Below are positions 18,179 to 27,170 of a stretch of DNA of 64,000 nucleotides, piece after piece. This DNA is from Polaromonas jejuensis NBRC 106434 (GTDB lineage: Bacteria; Pseudomonadota; Gammaproteobacteria; Burkholderiales; Burkholderiaceae_C), in assembly GCF_001598235.1 (NCBI RefSeq), contig NZ_BCYO01000006.1:213433-277432 (forward strand). The letters run 5' to 3'. Under the pieces are notes generated by a model. That model was not told the DNA's origin. It worked only from the letters and a program-made list of their open reading frames with translations, and ran no database searches. The position numbers and the translations under genes were made by a program. How positions within the stretch are numbered: position 1 is the first letter of the stretch; the number at the start of each line of letters is the position of its first letter.

Positions 18179-18499
18179 CTAGGCCTCGTAGGCAAGGGCA
18201 CCGTCCCGTTCGGGCTGGGCCCACCAGTAAAGCAACACAAAAAAGCCTATGCCCGTCAGCAGGAGCAACTGCCACCAGCCGCTTTTTCCAATATCGTGAA
18301 GGCGACGGGTCCCCACCGCCAGGGCCGGCAGCAGCAAGGCCAGGCTCACCAGCCCGTTCAGCCTCTCGCCAACCAGGGAAGCGGCTATCGATGCCAGCAC
18401 CTGGAACAAAAAGAACCACCAGAACTCCGGGCGCGAGGCGCGGCCGGAAAACGTCGCATATTTGCTCAGGCAAGCGGAAATGGCTTGGCCAAAATTCAT
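18179..18499 (-). CDS. DUF805 small membrane protein
   Basis: 106 residues, with the DUF805 hallmarks YATFSGRASRPEFWWFFLF, RRLHDIGKSGWW and three or four hydrophobic helices. Function is unknown. ATG 18499 is chosen because GGGGAGG lies 9 bases upstream; three in-frame ATGs further up would lengthen it with a non-family N-terminus. The 308 bases between this start and ompW (18500-18807) hold the divergent promoters and no gene that I can support. Confidence 0.82.
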   Translation of the reverse strand: MNFGQAISACLSKYATFSGRASRPEFWWFFLFQVLASIAASLVGERLNGLVSLALLLPALAVGTRRLHDIGKSGWWQLLLLTGIGFFVLLYWWAQPERDGALAYEA

Positions 18500-18807
18500 G
18501 GCTTTCATCCTCCCCATATTGATGCAGGGCAAACTCCCCCGCCCCATGATAATGCGCCGGTCCTGCCGACGCCACCACGGCCCCGAAAAAGCAGGCCGGC
18601 GACCAGGCCCCGGCAATCCTGGCTTGAATCCTGCATGGGTCACGCTTGACCCTTGTCCAAGCTCCGTCCAGCAAAGCTGGGCTGCACTTCAACCCAAGGC
18701 CAGGAGTGCTGCCAGCGATAATATCGGTTTCGCCCATCACCATGTCCATGTCGCGCGCAAAAAACACATCAAAGAGTTATGGCGCGCATCCTCCTCACAA
18801 GCACTCC

Positions 18808-19482
18808 ATGACACCTTCAAAAAAAATACTTGTTGCGGCCGCATTGGTCGCTTCTGCAGCCCACGCCTTGGCACAACAGGCGGGCACCTGGTCCGTATCG
18901 GCCGGCATCACACACATTGCGCCGTCCGTTGACAGCGACAGCCTCTCGTCGCCTTCGGGTACTGTGCCGAATGCCAAAGTGGATGTGAGCAGCGACTCCC
19001 GGCTGACCGCCGCCGTGAATTACATGGCCACCGACAACATCAACCTTCACCTGCCGCTGGGTTTCGGTTTCAGGCACGACCTCAGCGGTGCAGGCGTGCT
19101 CGCCGGTGTCGGCAAGCTGGCCGAAACCAGGGCCCTTCCGATCACGCTGATCGGCCAATACCGCTTCTTTGACGCCAATGCCCGGTTTCGCCCCTACCTG
19201 GGCGCCGGCTTGTCCTATGTGAAGTTCTACAAGGAACGCGGTACCGCCTTGTTAACCGCGCTCACCAACCCTGGCGGCGCGCCGACGAGTGTGTCTTTTA
19301 AATCGAAGCTGGCGCCCGCCCTGCAAGTGGGGGGCGTTTTCAACCTCAATGAAAAATGGTTCATGGAAGGCAGCTACACCAAAACCTTTCTTAAAACCCG
19401 CGGCACGCTGAGCACCGGCCATACCATCGATGTGGGGCTGGACCCGAACTGCTTCACCCTGCAATTGGGCTACAAGTTCTGA
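18808..19482 (+). CDS. OmpW-family outer membrane protein
   Basis: 224 residues. A signal peptide (about 1-22, ending AHALA) is followed by an eight-stranded beta-barrel pattern. The block RPYLGAGLSYVKFYKE and the C-terminal FTLQLGYKF with terminal Phe are typical of OmpW. It is probably a small hydrophobic-compound channel. An upstream in-frame ATG at 18646 would add 54 residues before the signal peptide and is rejected. It is followed by its own terminator. Confidence 0.88.
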   Translation: MTPSKKILVAAALVASAAHALAQQAGTWSVSAGITHIAPSVDSDSLSSPSGTVPNAKVDVSSDSRLTAAVNYMATDNINLHLPLGFGFRHDLSGAGVLAGVGKLAETRALPITLIGQYRFFDANARFRPYLGAGLSYVKFYKERGTALLTALTNPGGAPTSVSFKSKLAPALQVGGVFNLNEKWFMEGSYTKTFLKTRGTLSTGHTIDVGLDPNCFTLQLGYKF

Positions 19483-19505
19483 TCGTCATCGGATCACCTC
19501 CCCCC

Positions 19506-19534
19506 AAAAAAGGCCGCCCATCGCGGCCTTTTTC
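19506..19534 (+). terminator. ompW terminator
   Basis: AAAGGCCGC pairs with GCGGCCTTT around a short loop and is followed by TTTTTC. Confidence 0.85.
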
Positions 19535-19615
19535 ACGCCCGCAAGTGGCAGTCTTTTCAGCCGGCATCCGACCGCCTGCCCAGCCATGCCGGCAGCAGGT
19601 CAGCGCAGGCCACGG

Positions 19616-21181
19616 CTAGCGAAGACGCGCCAGCAAGCCGGCCGTCGAGGCATCCAGACCGGATGCATCCCCGTTAGCCAGGCGTGGCTCGATATCCTTG
19701 GCCAGCACCTTGCCGAGCTCCACGCCCCACTGGTCAAAGCTGTTGATGCCCCAGATCGCGCCACTGACAAACACGCGGTGTTCCTGCAGGGCAATCAACG
19801 CCCCCAGGCTGGCGGGAGTGAGTTGCTCCAGCAGCAAAAAGGTGCTGGGCCGGTTGCCCGGAAAATGCCTGTGGCCGCCCGCATCGACTTTTCCAAGCAT
19901 CAGGGCCTGTGCCTGGGCCAGTGCATTGGCCAGCAATTTGCTATGGTGGCCGGGCAGGTCATGGCCGGCTTTTTTGACCGCGACGAATTCGACCGGCACC
20001 ACGGACGTTCCCTGGTGCAGCATCTGGAAATAGGCGTGCTGGCCATTGGTGCCGGGCTCGCCCCACAGCACCGGTGAGGTCTCAAACGGCAAGGCCTGGC
20101 CGTCCATGTCCACGCGCTTGCCGTTGCTTTCCATTTCGAGTTGCTGCAAATACGCCGGCCAGCGGCGCAGGGCACTGCTGTAAGGCGCGATGCTGCGGCT
20201 GCCAAAGCCGTGGAAGTTGCGATACCAGATGTCCAGCAGGCCCAGGCGTACCGGCAGGTTGCGCTCCAGCGCCGCCGTGCGGAAGTGCTCGTCCATGGCG
20301 TGCGCGCCGGCCAGGAATTCACGAAAACCCGCGGCGCCAATGGCGATGGCAATCGGCAAACCGATGGCCGACCAGAGCGAATAGCGGCCGCCCACCCAGT
20401 CCCAGAAACCGAAGCTGGTGCTGATGCCAAACGCCTTCGCCGCCGCCACATTGGTCGTCAGCGCGGCGAAATGCCGGCCGATATCCTGCCCGCCCTGCGC
20501 CTCAAACCAGCGCCTGGCCGAATGGGCGTTGGTCATGGTTTCGGTGGTGGTGAAGGTCTTGGAGGCGACCAGAAACAGCGTGCTGTGCGGCCGGCACTGC
20601 GCCAGCACGCCGGCCAGTTCATGGCCGTCGACGTTGGAGACAAAGTGAAAACGCTTGCCCATCGTCGCAAATTCGCCAAGCGCCAGCACCGCCATTTGCG
20701 GCCCCAGGTCCGAGCCGCCTATGCCGATGTTGACGATGTCGGTAATCGCCGCATCGGCGCGAACCTGCTCCGCGTAGGCCAGCATGGCGTCCAGCGTGGC
20801 ATGCACCTGCAGCGCTTCATTTGCTATGTTTTTGCTAGCTGCTTGCGCCCGTTCTTCCTGGGTAGGAGCCGTATTTCTCAATAGGAAATGCATCACGGCA
20901 CGGCGCTCGGTGCTGTTGATGCTTTCCCCGGCAAACATGGCGTCGCGGTGCTGCGCCAGCCCGCACTGCCCGGCCAGGTCAAGCAGCAGCGCCTGGCTGG
21001 TGGCGTCGATCAGGTTTTTCGACAAATCCGCAAAGACATAGGGCGCCTGCTGGCTGAAGTTGGCAAAGCGCTGCGGGTCAGCGGCAAACGCCTCGCGCAG
21101 GTCAAAGGCCTGGCCGTGCGCGTTAAAGCAGGCCTGCAGCGCACCCCAGGCGGGCGTCTGGTCACAACGCAACCGGGACAT
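19616..21181 (-). CDS. pgi: Glucose-6-phosphate isomerase
   Basis: 521 residues. It interconverts glucose-6-phosphate and fructose-6-phosphate in the cytoplasm. Signatures: DWVGGRYSLWSAIG, the active-site block GEPGTNGQHAYFQMLHQG, and GSRSIAPYSSALRRWP. Two oddities are visible. Residues about 111-122 (RAQAASKNIANE) are encoded by an in-frame repeat family 1 element. The frame also remains open upstream to an ATG at 21277 overlapping the tal stop, which would add 32 residues encoded by repeat family 2. I chose MSRLRCDQ at 21181 as the ancestral start, but the coupled upstream start cannot be excluded. Confidence 0.95.
   Translation of the reverse strand: MSRLRCDQTPAWGALQACFNAHGQAFDLREAFAADPQRFANFSQQAPYVFADLSKNLIDATSQALLLDLAGQCGLAQHRDAMFAGESINSTERRAVMHFLLRNTAPTQEERAQAASKNIANEALQVHATLDAMLAYAEQVRADAAITDIVNIGIGGSDLGPQMAVLALGEFATMGKRFHFVSNVDGHELAGVLAQCRPHSTLFLVASKTFTTTETMTNAHSARRWFEAQGGQDIGRHFAALTTNVAAAKAFGISTSFGFWDWVGGRYSLWSAIGLPIAIAIGAAGFREFLAGAHAMDEHFRTAALERNLPVRLGLLDIWYRNFHGFGSRSIAPYSSALRRWPAYLQQLEMESNGKRVDMDGQALPFETSPVLWGEPGTNGQHAYFQMLHQGTSVVPVEFVAVKKAGHDLPGHHSKLLANALAQAQALMLGKVDAGGHRHFPGNRPSTFLLLEQLTPASLGALIALQEHRVFVSGAIWGINSFDQWGVELGKVLAKDIEPRLANGDASGLDASTAGLLARLR
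20821..20853 (-). repeat. Dispersed repeat family 1, copy c, inside pgi
   Basis: On the minus strand it reads CGGGCGCAAGCAGCTAGC then AAAAACATAGCAAATG. It is in frame with pgi and encodes RAQAASKNIAN. Confidence 0.8.
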
Positions 21182-21186
21182 ATAGG

Positions 21187-21275
21187 CCCCCACGCTTGCC
21201 ACTTCGTGTGATGCGCTCCCCCCCGAGGGGGCTGAACTTGCTCGGGGCGGCCCTTCGCTGCGTTCGGCGGCGCTC
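21187..21275 (+). repeat. Dispersed repeat family 2, full copy between tal and pgi
   Basis: The order is CCCCCACGCTTGCCACTTCG, CCCCCCCGAGGGGGCTG, CTTGCTCGGGGCGGCCC, TTCGCTGCG. The same order recurs at 35091-35157 (reverse) and 37229-37325, and degenerately at 11783. Confidence 0.75.
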
Positions 21276-22221
21276 ATGCGGCCACCATCAACTGTTCCAG
21301 CTTGACCGCATCGGCAGCAAAGGCGCGTATGCCCTCGGCCAGCTTCTCGGTGGCCATCGCGTCTTCGTTGAGGGCGTAGCGGAAACCGGCCTCGTCGAAA
21401 TTCACGGCAGGCAGGTCCAGCGCTTTCGCGGCGCTGGCGTCCAGCGCGCGCGCCAGCGGGGCTTCGCTGGCGGCCAGCTGGGCCAGCAGTTCGGGGCTGA
21501 TGGTCAGCAAGTCACAGCCGGCCAGCGCGGTGATCTGGCCGACATTGCGAAAGCTCGCGCCCATGACCTCGGTGGCGATACCAAAATGCTTGAAGTGGTT
21601 GTAAATCTGGCGCACCGACTTCACGCCCGGGTCGTTGGCGCCGGCGTTCGCAGCCTCGTCCCAGGCGGCGCCAGCCGACTTCTTGTACCAGTCGTAAATG
21701 CGGCCGACAAAGGGCGAAATCAGCTGCACTTTCGCCTGGCCGCAGGCGACGGCCTGGCAGAAGGAAAACAGCAGCGTGAGGTTGGTATGGATGCCGCGCC
21801 GCTCCAGCCTTTCGGCGGCCTGAATGCCTTCCCAGGTAGCCGCCACCTTGATCAGCACCCGGTCAATGTGAATGCCCTCGGCCTGGTACAGCTCCACGAT
21901 GCGCTCGCCGCGCGTGTAGCTGGCATTGGCGTCAAAGCTCAGGCGGGCATCCACTTCGGTGGAGACGCGGCCCGGGATGATGGACAGGATCTCGCAGCCA
22001 AAACGCACCAGCAGCCGGTCCATGATTTCGTCCAGCGGCCGGCCCTTGAAGCGGGCCACCGTGTCTTTCAGCAAGGGCTGGTAATCGGCTTTTTGCACCG
22101 CCTTGAGGATGAGCGACGGGTTGGTCGTCGCGTCCTGCGGCTTGAACTGGGCCAGTTGTTTGAAGTCACCGGTGTCGGCCACCACGGTGGTGAACTGTTT
22201 CAGAGCGTCAAGTTGTGTCAT
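21274..22221 (-). CDS. tal: Transaldolase
   Basis: 315 residues, class I transaldolase of the non-oxidative pentose phosphate pathway. The Schiff-base Lys lies in [13 protein letters not shown]. The N-terminal block [10 protein letters not shown] and [13 protein letters not shown] are typical. ATG 22221 ([10 protein letters not shown]) is used; an upstream ATG at 22296 would add 25 atypical residues. It is upstream of pgi on the same strand and divergent from zwf, so the three sugar-phosphate genes cluster. Confidence 0.95.
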   Translation of the reverse strand: MTQLDALKQFTTVVADTGDFKQLAQFKPQDATTNPSLILKAVQKADYQPLLKDTVARFKGRPLDEIMDRLLVRFGCEILSIIPGRVSTEVDARLSFDANASYTRGERIVELYQAEGIHIDRVLIKVAATWEGIQAAERLERRGIHTNLTLLFSFCQAVACGQAKVQLISPFVGRIYDWYKKSAGAAWDEAANAGANDPGVKSVRQIYNHFKHFGIATEVMGASFRNVGQITALAGCDLLTISPELLAQLAASEAPLARALDASAAKALDLPAVNFDEAGFRYALNEDAMATEKLAEGIRAFAADAVKLEQLMVAA

Positions 22222-22359
22222 GGCATGAGCGCGCGGCAAAGCGCGAAGTTTGTCCGGGCAAGCGTCCGGTAAAACACAGGGCTCACAGGGAGTCACCTGA
22301 GCGTAGTTACCATTATGCCCATAGAATGTGAAACTTAATTACCAATACAAATTCTAGCC

Positions 22360-23829
22360 ATGAGTTTTGACCTGATCCTGTTTGGCGGCACCGGCGATCT
22401 GGTGTGGCGAAAAATCATGCCGGCCCTGTTCCAGGCCTTCCGCCACGGCTCGCTGCCGGCCGGCGGTCGCATTGTGGGCGTGGCGCGCGACGATTTGTCG
22501 GACGACCAATACCGGGCGCTCATCAAGTCCCGGTTTGACCATGTCGAGCTGGCCAAGCGCCCCAGCGAGGAGGAGTTTTCGCGCTTTGCGGCGCTGCTCA
22601 GTTTCCTGCGCATGGACTTGTCCAACCCGGCCGACTATGCCCGTCTGGCCGCCAAGCTGCAGCAGCGGCCCGCCGAGGTGGTGGTGATGTATGTGGCCAC
22701 CGCCCCCAACCTCTTCACCACGGTGTGCGAGCAGATCGCCGCGGCCGGCTTGAACGGCCCGCAAACCCGGGTGGTGCTGGAAAAGCCGCTGGGCCATGAC
22801 CTGGCCTCCAACCGCGCCATCAACAAAACCGTGCGCAGCGTGCTGACTGAGCAGCAAATCTTCCGCATCGACCATTACCTCGGCAAACCCTCGGTGCAAA
22901 ACCTGTTTGCCATGCGTTTTGGCAACGCGCTGTTTGAGCCCCTGTGGCGGCGCGAGCACATCGCCAACATCCAGATCACCATTGCCGAAGAACTGGGCGT
23001 GGAAAAGCGCGGCGCCTTTTACGACAACACCGGTGCGCTGCGCGACATGGTGCAAAACCATGCGCTGCAGCTGCTGTGCGCCATCGGCATGGAGCCGCCC
23101 ATCAATTCGCACGCCGATGCCATCCGCGATGAAAAACTCAAGGTCTTGCGTTCGCTGAAAGCCTGGACACCCGCAAGCCTGAGCCAGCATGTGGTTCGCG
23201 GCCAGTACGCCGGAGGCGCCATCGACGGCGAGGCCGTGCCCGCCTACCGCGATGAAAAGGGCGTCAACCCGGACAGCCGCACCGAAACCTTTGTGGCGCT
23301 GCGCACGGAAATTGCCAATTGGCGCTGGGCCGGCGTGCCGTTTTACATACGCACCGGCAAGCGCCTGGCCGACCGCGACGCGCATATCGAGGTGAATTTC
23401 CGGCCGGCACCGCATGCGATTTTCAAGGCGCCGCTGACCAGCCCGAACGTGGGCAACCGGCTGGTGATCAACCTGCAGCCCAAGGACGGCCTGGAGCTGC
23501 ATTTGCTGGCGCAAGGCGCCGACCAGCGCCACCCCAGAAGCACGCCCACGCTCGCACCGGTGCAGCTGGACCTTGATTTTGACAAGCGCTTTGGCTCCGA
23601 GCGCGTAGGCGCCTATGAACGGCTGCTGCTGGATGTGATTGACGGACGGCTCAACCTGTTCGTGCGCAGTGACGAGCAGGAAGAAGCCTGGCGCTGGGTC
23701 GAGCCGATTCTGGAGACATGGAATAACGAGCCAACCGGACCTCGCCCCTACGCAGCGGGCACCTGGGGGCCGAGTGCTTCCAGCGCCATGATTGCCCGGG
23801 ACAACTATTGCTGGAGCGAGGAAAGCTAA
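22360..23829 (+). CDS. zwf: Glucose-6-phosphate 1-dehydrogenase
   Basis: 489 residues. It oxidises glucose-6-phosphate with NAD(P)+ at the entry of the pentose phosphate and Entner-Doudoroff routes. The nucleotide-binding GGTGDL lies at residues 9-14; the active-site RIDHYLGK and VVLEKPLGHD are intact. It is divergent from tal-pgi and is followed 13 bases later by a HexR-type regulator, a common arrangement in which HexR controls zwf. The 138-base upstream region is AT-rich and promoter-like. Confidence 0.95.
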   Translation: MSFDLILFGGTGDLVWRKIMPALFQAFRHGSLPAGGRIVGVARDDLSDDQYRALIKSRFDHVELAKRPSEEEFSRFAALLSFLRMDLSNPADYARLAAKLQQRPAEVVVMYVATAPNLFTTVCEQIAAAGLNGPQTRVVLEKPLGHDLASNRAINKTVRSVLTEQQIFRIDHYLGKPSVQNLFAMRFGNALFEPLWRREHIANIQITIAEELGVEKRGAFYDNTGALRDMVQNHALQLLCAIGMEPPINSHADAIRDEKLKVLRSLKAWTPASLSQHVVRGQYAGGAIDGEAVPAYRDEKGVNPDSRTETFVALRTEIANWRWAGVPFYIRTGKRLADRDAHIEVNFRPAPHAIFKAPLTSPNVGNRLVINLQPKDGLELHLLAQGADQRHPRSTPTLAPVQLDLDFDKRFGSERVGAYERLLLDVIDGRLNLFVRSDEQEEAWRWVEPILETWNNEPTGPRPYAAGTWGPSASSAMIARDNYCWSEES

Positions 23830-23842
23830 ATGAAGGTTCTCA

Positions 23843-24688
23843 ATGCTTGACCGGATCAAAGCCTCCCTGCCCTCGCTGGCGCCCGCCGAACAACGCGTCG
23901 GCCGCCTGGTGCTGGCCGACCCGCGCGCCTTTGCCAACCTGCCGATCACCGAGCTGGCCAACCGCTCGCATGTCAGCAAGCCCACCGTGGTGCGGTTTTG
24001 CCGCAGCATGGGTTATGACGGCCTGTCGGACTTCAAACTCAAGCTCGCTGGCAGCGTGAGCGAAGGCGTGCCCTTCATTCACCGCAGCGTGGACGCCGAC
24101 GACAAGACCGGCGACGTGCTCGTCAAGGTCATTGACAACACCGTGGCGGCGTTTTTGAAGTACCGCAACGACGCCAGCACCACCGCCCTCGAAAAGGCCA
24201 CGCAGGCACTGCTGGCCACCTACAACAGCGGCAAACGCATCGAGTTTTTCGGCGTCGGCAACTCCGGCATCGTGGCCCAGGATGCCCAGCACAAATTCTT
24301 CAGGCTGGGCATCACCAGCATTGCCTACAGCGACGGCCACATGCAGGTCATGAGCGCCTCGCTGCTGGGGCCGGGCGACTGCGTGGTGGTGATCTCCAAC
24401 TCCGGCCGCACGCGCGATCTTATGGATGCCTGCGACATCGCCCGCAAAAACGGCGCCACCACCATCGTGATCACCGTCACCGGCTCACCGCTGGCTGCGG
24501 CCGGCCACATTCACCTGGCCGCCAACCACCCCGAGGGCTATGACCGCTACAGCCCCATGGTGTCGCGCCTGATGCACCTGATGATCATCGACATCCTGGC
24601 GACCTGCGTGGCGCTGCGCATTGGCGCCAAGCTGCAACCCCTGCTCAAGGAAATGAAAAACAACTTGCGCAACAAGCGCTACGCCTGA
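23843..24688 (+). CDS. hexR: RpiR/HexR-family transcriptional regulator
   Basis: 281 residues. An N-terminal RpiR-type helix-turn-helix (LPITELANRSHVSKPTVVRF, about 35-55) is followed by a SIS sugar-phosphate-binding domain (FFGVGNSGIVAQDAQ; VVVISNSGRTRDL). HexR proteins repress glucose catabolism genes and are released by 2-keto-3-deoxy-6-phosphogluconate. Adjacency to zwf supports HexR over other RpiR members. Confidence 0.88.
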   Translation: MLDRIKASLPSLAPAEQRVGRLVLADPRAFANLPITELANRSHVSKPTVVRFCRSMGYDGLSDFKLKLAGSVSEGVPFIHRSVDADDKTGDVLVKVIDNTVAAFLKYRNDASTTALEKATQALLATYNSGKRIEFFGVGNSGIVAQDAQHKFFRLGITSIAYSDGHMQVMSASLLGPGDCVVVISNSGRTRDLMDACDIARKNGATTIVITVTGSPLAAAGHIHLAANHPEGYDRYSPMVSRLMHLMIIDILATCVALRIGAKLQPLLKEMKNNLRNKRYA

Positions 24689-24752
24689 GGCCGCCACCGC
24701 AAGCCGCCAAGCCGTATTTTTAGACAAAAAAAAGGCCTGCAGCCCAATCAGC

Positions 24753-24792
24753 ACAAGCGCAAACAGCTATCAAATAAATAGCAAATGAGCAA
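24753..24792 (+). repeat. Dispersed repeat family 1, copy d
   Basis: AGCGCAAACAGCTATCAAAT continues AAATAGCAAATGAGCAAGC. It lies in the 112-base gap between convergent hexR and the M20 hydrolase. Confidence 0.7.
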
Positions 24793-24800
24793 GCAAAGGC

Positions 24801-26147
24801 TCAGGCCAAAGGCAGCGAGCGCTCCACAATCCCCGCAAACAGCGCCGAGCCCAGCGGCAGCACGCTGTCGTTGAAGTCGTAGCAGCTGTTGTGCAGAAAG
24901 CGGCTGCCCACGCCACCGATCACGCCGCCCTTGCCATCCGGCAGCTGTTCGCCCTGGCCGAGGCGCAGGTAGGCGCCCGGCTTGACCTTGAGCATGAAGG
25001 AAAAATCCTCGGAACCCATGCTGGGCTCCAGGTTGCGCACCACGTTTTCGGTGCCCACGAGCTGCTCGGCAACGCTTGCGGCCAGCGCATACTCCGCCGG
25101 TGAATTGATGGTGGCCGGGTAAATGCGTTCGTACTTCACGCTGGCCGTGGCACCAAAGCCCTGCGCCACCAAGGCACAAATCTCATTCAGGCGCCGCTCC
25201 ACGAAATCCTGCACCTCGGGCTTGAAGGTGCGCACGGTTCCGACCAGCGTGGCGTTGCCGGGCACCACACTCATGGCGCCCAGATCGCCCGCCTTGATGG
25301 CGCAGAGGCTGAGCACCGCATTGTCCATGGCCTTCACATTGCGCGAAACAATGCTCTGCACCGCCGTGATGATGTGCGCCGCCACCAGGATGGGGTCTAC
25401 CGTCAGGTAGGCATGGGCGCCATGCCCGCCCCTGCCCGTGATCTCAATCGTGATGCGGTCGGCCGCCGCCATCATGGGGCCGGGATTGATGCCGATGGTG
25501 CCGGGCCGCATGGCGGGCCAGTTGTGCATGGCGTAAATGGCCTGCACCGGAAAGCGCTCGAACAGCCCATCTTTAAGCATGGCATCGGCGCCGCCGCGCC
25601 CCTCTTCCGCGGGCTGGAACACCAGCACCGCGTCGCCGGCAAAGGCGCGTGTCTCGGCCAGATAGCGGGCCGCGCCCACCAGCATGGTGGTATGGCCGTC
25701 ATGGCCACAACCGTGCATCAGCCCGGCCTTGGATGATTTCCAGCCAAATTCGTTGTGCTCGGTCATGGGCAGCGCATCCATGTCGGCGCGCAAGGCCACC
25801 ATGGGCCGCACGCCGGACTTGCGCATGGAATCGGTCTGTTGGCCCTTGATGACCGCCACAATGCCGGTTTTGCCAATACCCGTGTGCACCTCGTCCACCC
25901 CGCACAGCTTGAGCGCATGCAGGACGCGGCTGGAAGTGTAGACCTCTTCAAAACCCAGCTCCGGATGCGCATGCAGGTCGCGGCGGAAGGCGGTCAGCTC
26001 GGGATGAAATTGCGCAATCTGTGCGAAGGCTCGGCCGCTGGCGCGCAACTGGCCCGGCCGGTCGGCGGGCCCGGCACTCGCCGTATCAGGCGCAAAGAGG
26101 GATGAAGTGGTCGATGGAATTTTTTCAAGGGTGGCAGGAGCGCGCAT
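24801..26147 (-). CDS. M20-family amidohydrolase (hippurate hydrolase-like)
   Basis: 448 residues. A zinc-dependent peptidase/amidase of the AbgB/hippurate hydrolase type. Metal and active-site blocks are HPELGFEE, HGCGHDGHTTML and QPAEEGRGG; the dimerisation-domain block GRGGHGAHAYLTVDP and the C-terminal MGSEDFSFML are intact. The first ~45 residues are an unstructured addition; a later start is possible but not marked by a clear ribosome-binding site. The substrate (N-acyl amino acid or peptide) is unknown. Confidence 0.85.
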   Translation of the reverse strand: MRAPATLEKIPSTTSSLFAPDTASAGPADRPGQLRASGRAFAQIAQFHPELTAFRRDLHAHPELGFEEVYTSSRVLHALKLCGVDEVHTGIGKTGIVAVIKGQQTDSMRKSGVRPMVALRADMDALPMTEHNEFGWKSSKAGLMHGCGHDGHTTMLVGAARYLAETRAFAGDAVLVFQPAEEGRGGADAMLKDGLFERFPVQAIYAMHNWPAMRPGTIGINPGPMMAAADRITIEITGRGGHGAHAYLTVDPILVAAHIITAVQSIVSRNVKAMDNAVLSLCAIKAGDLGAMSVVPGNATLVGTVRTFKPEVQDFVERRLNEICALVAQGFGATASVKYERIYPATINSPAEYALAASVAEQLVGTENVVRNLEPSMGSEDFSFMLKVKPGAYLRLGQGEQLPDGKGGVIGGVGSRFLHNSCYDFNDSVLPLGSALFAGIVERSLPLA

Positions 26148-26210
26148 GTCAATTCAATCCTGGGTCAACAAGTGTTGAATACTATTCCTGAACGATTGGC
26201 ACGGTAAACA

Positions 26211-27017
26211 TCAGGGTTTGCCAAATACAACAGATGGGCTGGGACCCGCTGCAGCATCCACGGGCCCAGCCAGCAGCGTCAAGGGGCCATACCAGGCTCT
26301 GGTCTGCTGCCGGGTGTTGTCGGTGTCCGTCATGAGGCCAATGCCGACCAGGGCGCCCGGCATCTCCCCGAAAGCCTGTTCATAGTCGGCCCGGATATCG
26401 CGCTCGTAATCGAGCCAGCGGTCAAGTTGCTGCGGCCCGGACTCAATGACCAGCTTGCGGATGCGGTCCGTGCGCGAGTTGACGATGATGCTGCCGGGCG
26501 CAGAATGATTTCCCCATACATACATCAAGGTCGCATACGGAAGAGGCTCGCCCGTCAACGCCAGCGCCAGTTCCGACAGCATGGCGTTCTTGGCCGAAAA
26601 CCTGGAACGGTCGCCTTCAAACGCCAGCACGATCCGCACGGGAGAATCATCACCGTCACGCTGGCGCAGGTCAGCACCGCTGATCAGTTCAGGCACTTTC
26701 CAGGAAAACCGCAGCGCGCCCAGTTCGGCGGGTTCCACACGCAGGGTCTGCCGCAACATACTGGCCGAGCTTTGCGAATCACTCTGGATGACATGGCGGC
26801 CATCCAGCCGGGTCACGTGATATGAGGTTAACTTCTTACCCGGAAAATGACGGTGCTGCCACCTTGCAGAACTGCCCACAGCAAACGATGCCGCGACCCA
26901 GTTGAGATCTTTTTCTGCCGCGGACTCAGCCGGCTCTTCGGGCATAACGCCAGTGCAAGCGCTGACCAGGCACGCCGACAAAATGCAAATCAATCGTGCC
27001 AACTGGCTAAGGATCAT
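26211..27017 (-). CDS. DUF3047 putative lipoprotein
   Basis: 268 residues. A signal peptide with a lipobox (LVSAC, C21) suggests a lipoprotein. The DUF3047 domain is recognised from HRHFPGKKLTSYHVTRLDGR, the SxSASML block, and SGADLRQRDGDDSPVRIVLA, with YATLMYVWGN and TRAWYGPLTLL further on. Function is unknown; the fold may bind carbohydrate or lipid. It is not clearly in an operon. Confidence 0.75.
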   Translation of the reverse strand: MILSQLARLICILSACLVSACTGVMPEEPAESAAEKDLNWVAASFAVGSSARWQHRHFPGKKLTSYHVTRLDGRHVIQSDSQSSASMLRQTLRVEPAELGALRFSWKVPELISGADLRQRDGDDSPVRIVLAFEGDRSRFSAKNAMLSELALALTGEPLPYATLMYVWGNHSAPGSIIVNSRTDRIRKLVIESGPQQLDRWLDYERDIRADYEQAFGEMPGALVGIGLMTDTDNTRQQTRAWYGPLTLLAGPVDAAAGPSPSVVFGKP

Positions 27018-27097
27018 GCTATTTCTATTTCACAAACGCACACGGCAATCAAGCTGGAAAGCCCGCCGGCACTGACGGCCCTGGATTTCATGCCCGT

Positions 27098-27134
27098 AAA
27101 AAAACCCCACCGTGTTGCCACGATGGGGTTTTCA
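27098..27134 (-). terminator. Terminator of the first porin gene
   Basis: AAAACCCCACCGTG pairs with CACGATGGGGTTTT around TTGC, with an A run at 27098-27104 that gives the T run on the minus strand. Confidence 0.85.
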
Positions 27135-27170
27135 GCTTCATTCAACAACTAGCTTGCGCTAGCTGAAAAA

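Noticed and set aside
22297..22359. HexR operator upstream of zwf
   Set aside because: TGTGAAACTTAATTACCA looks faintly palindromic but lacks the TTGT-N7/8-ACAA or TGTAATTAAATTACA patterns known for HexR.
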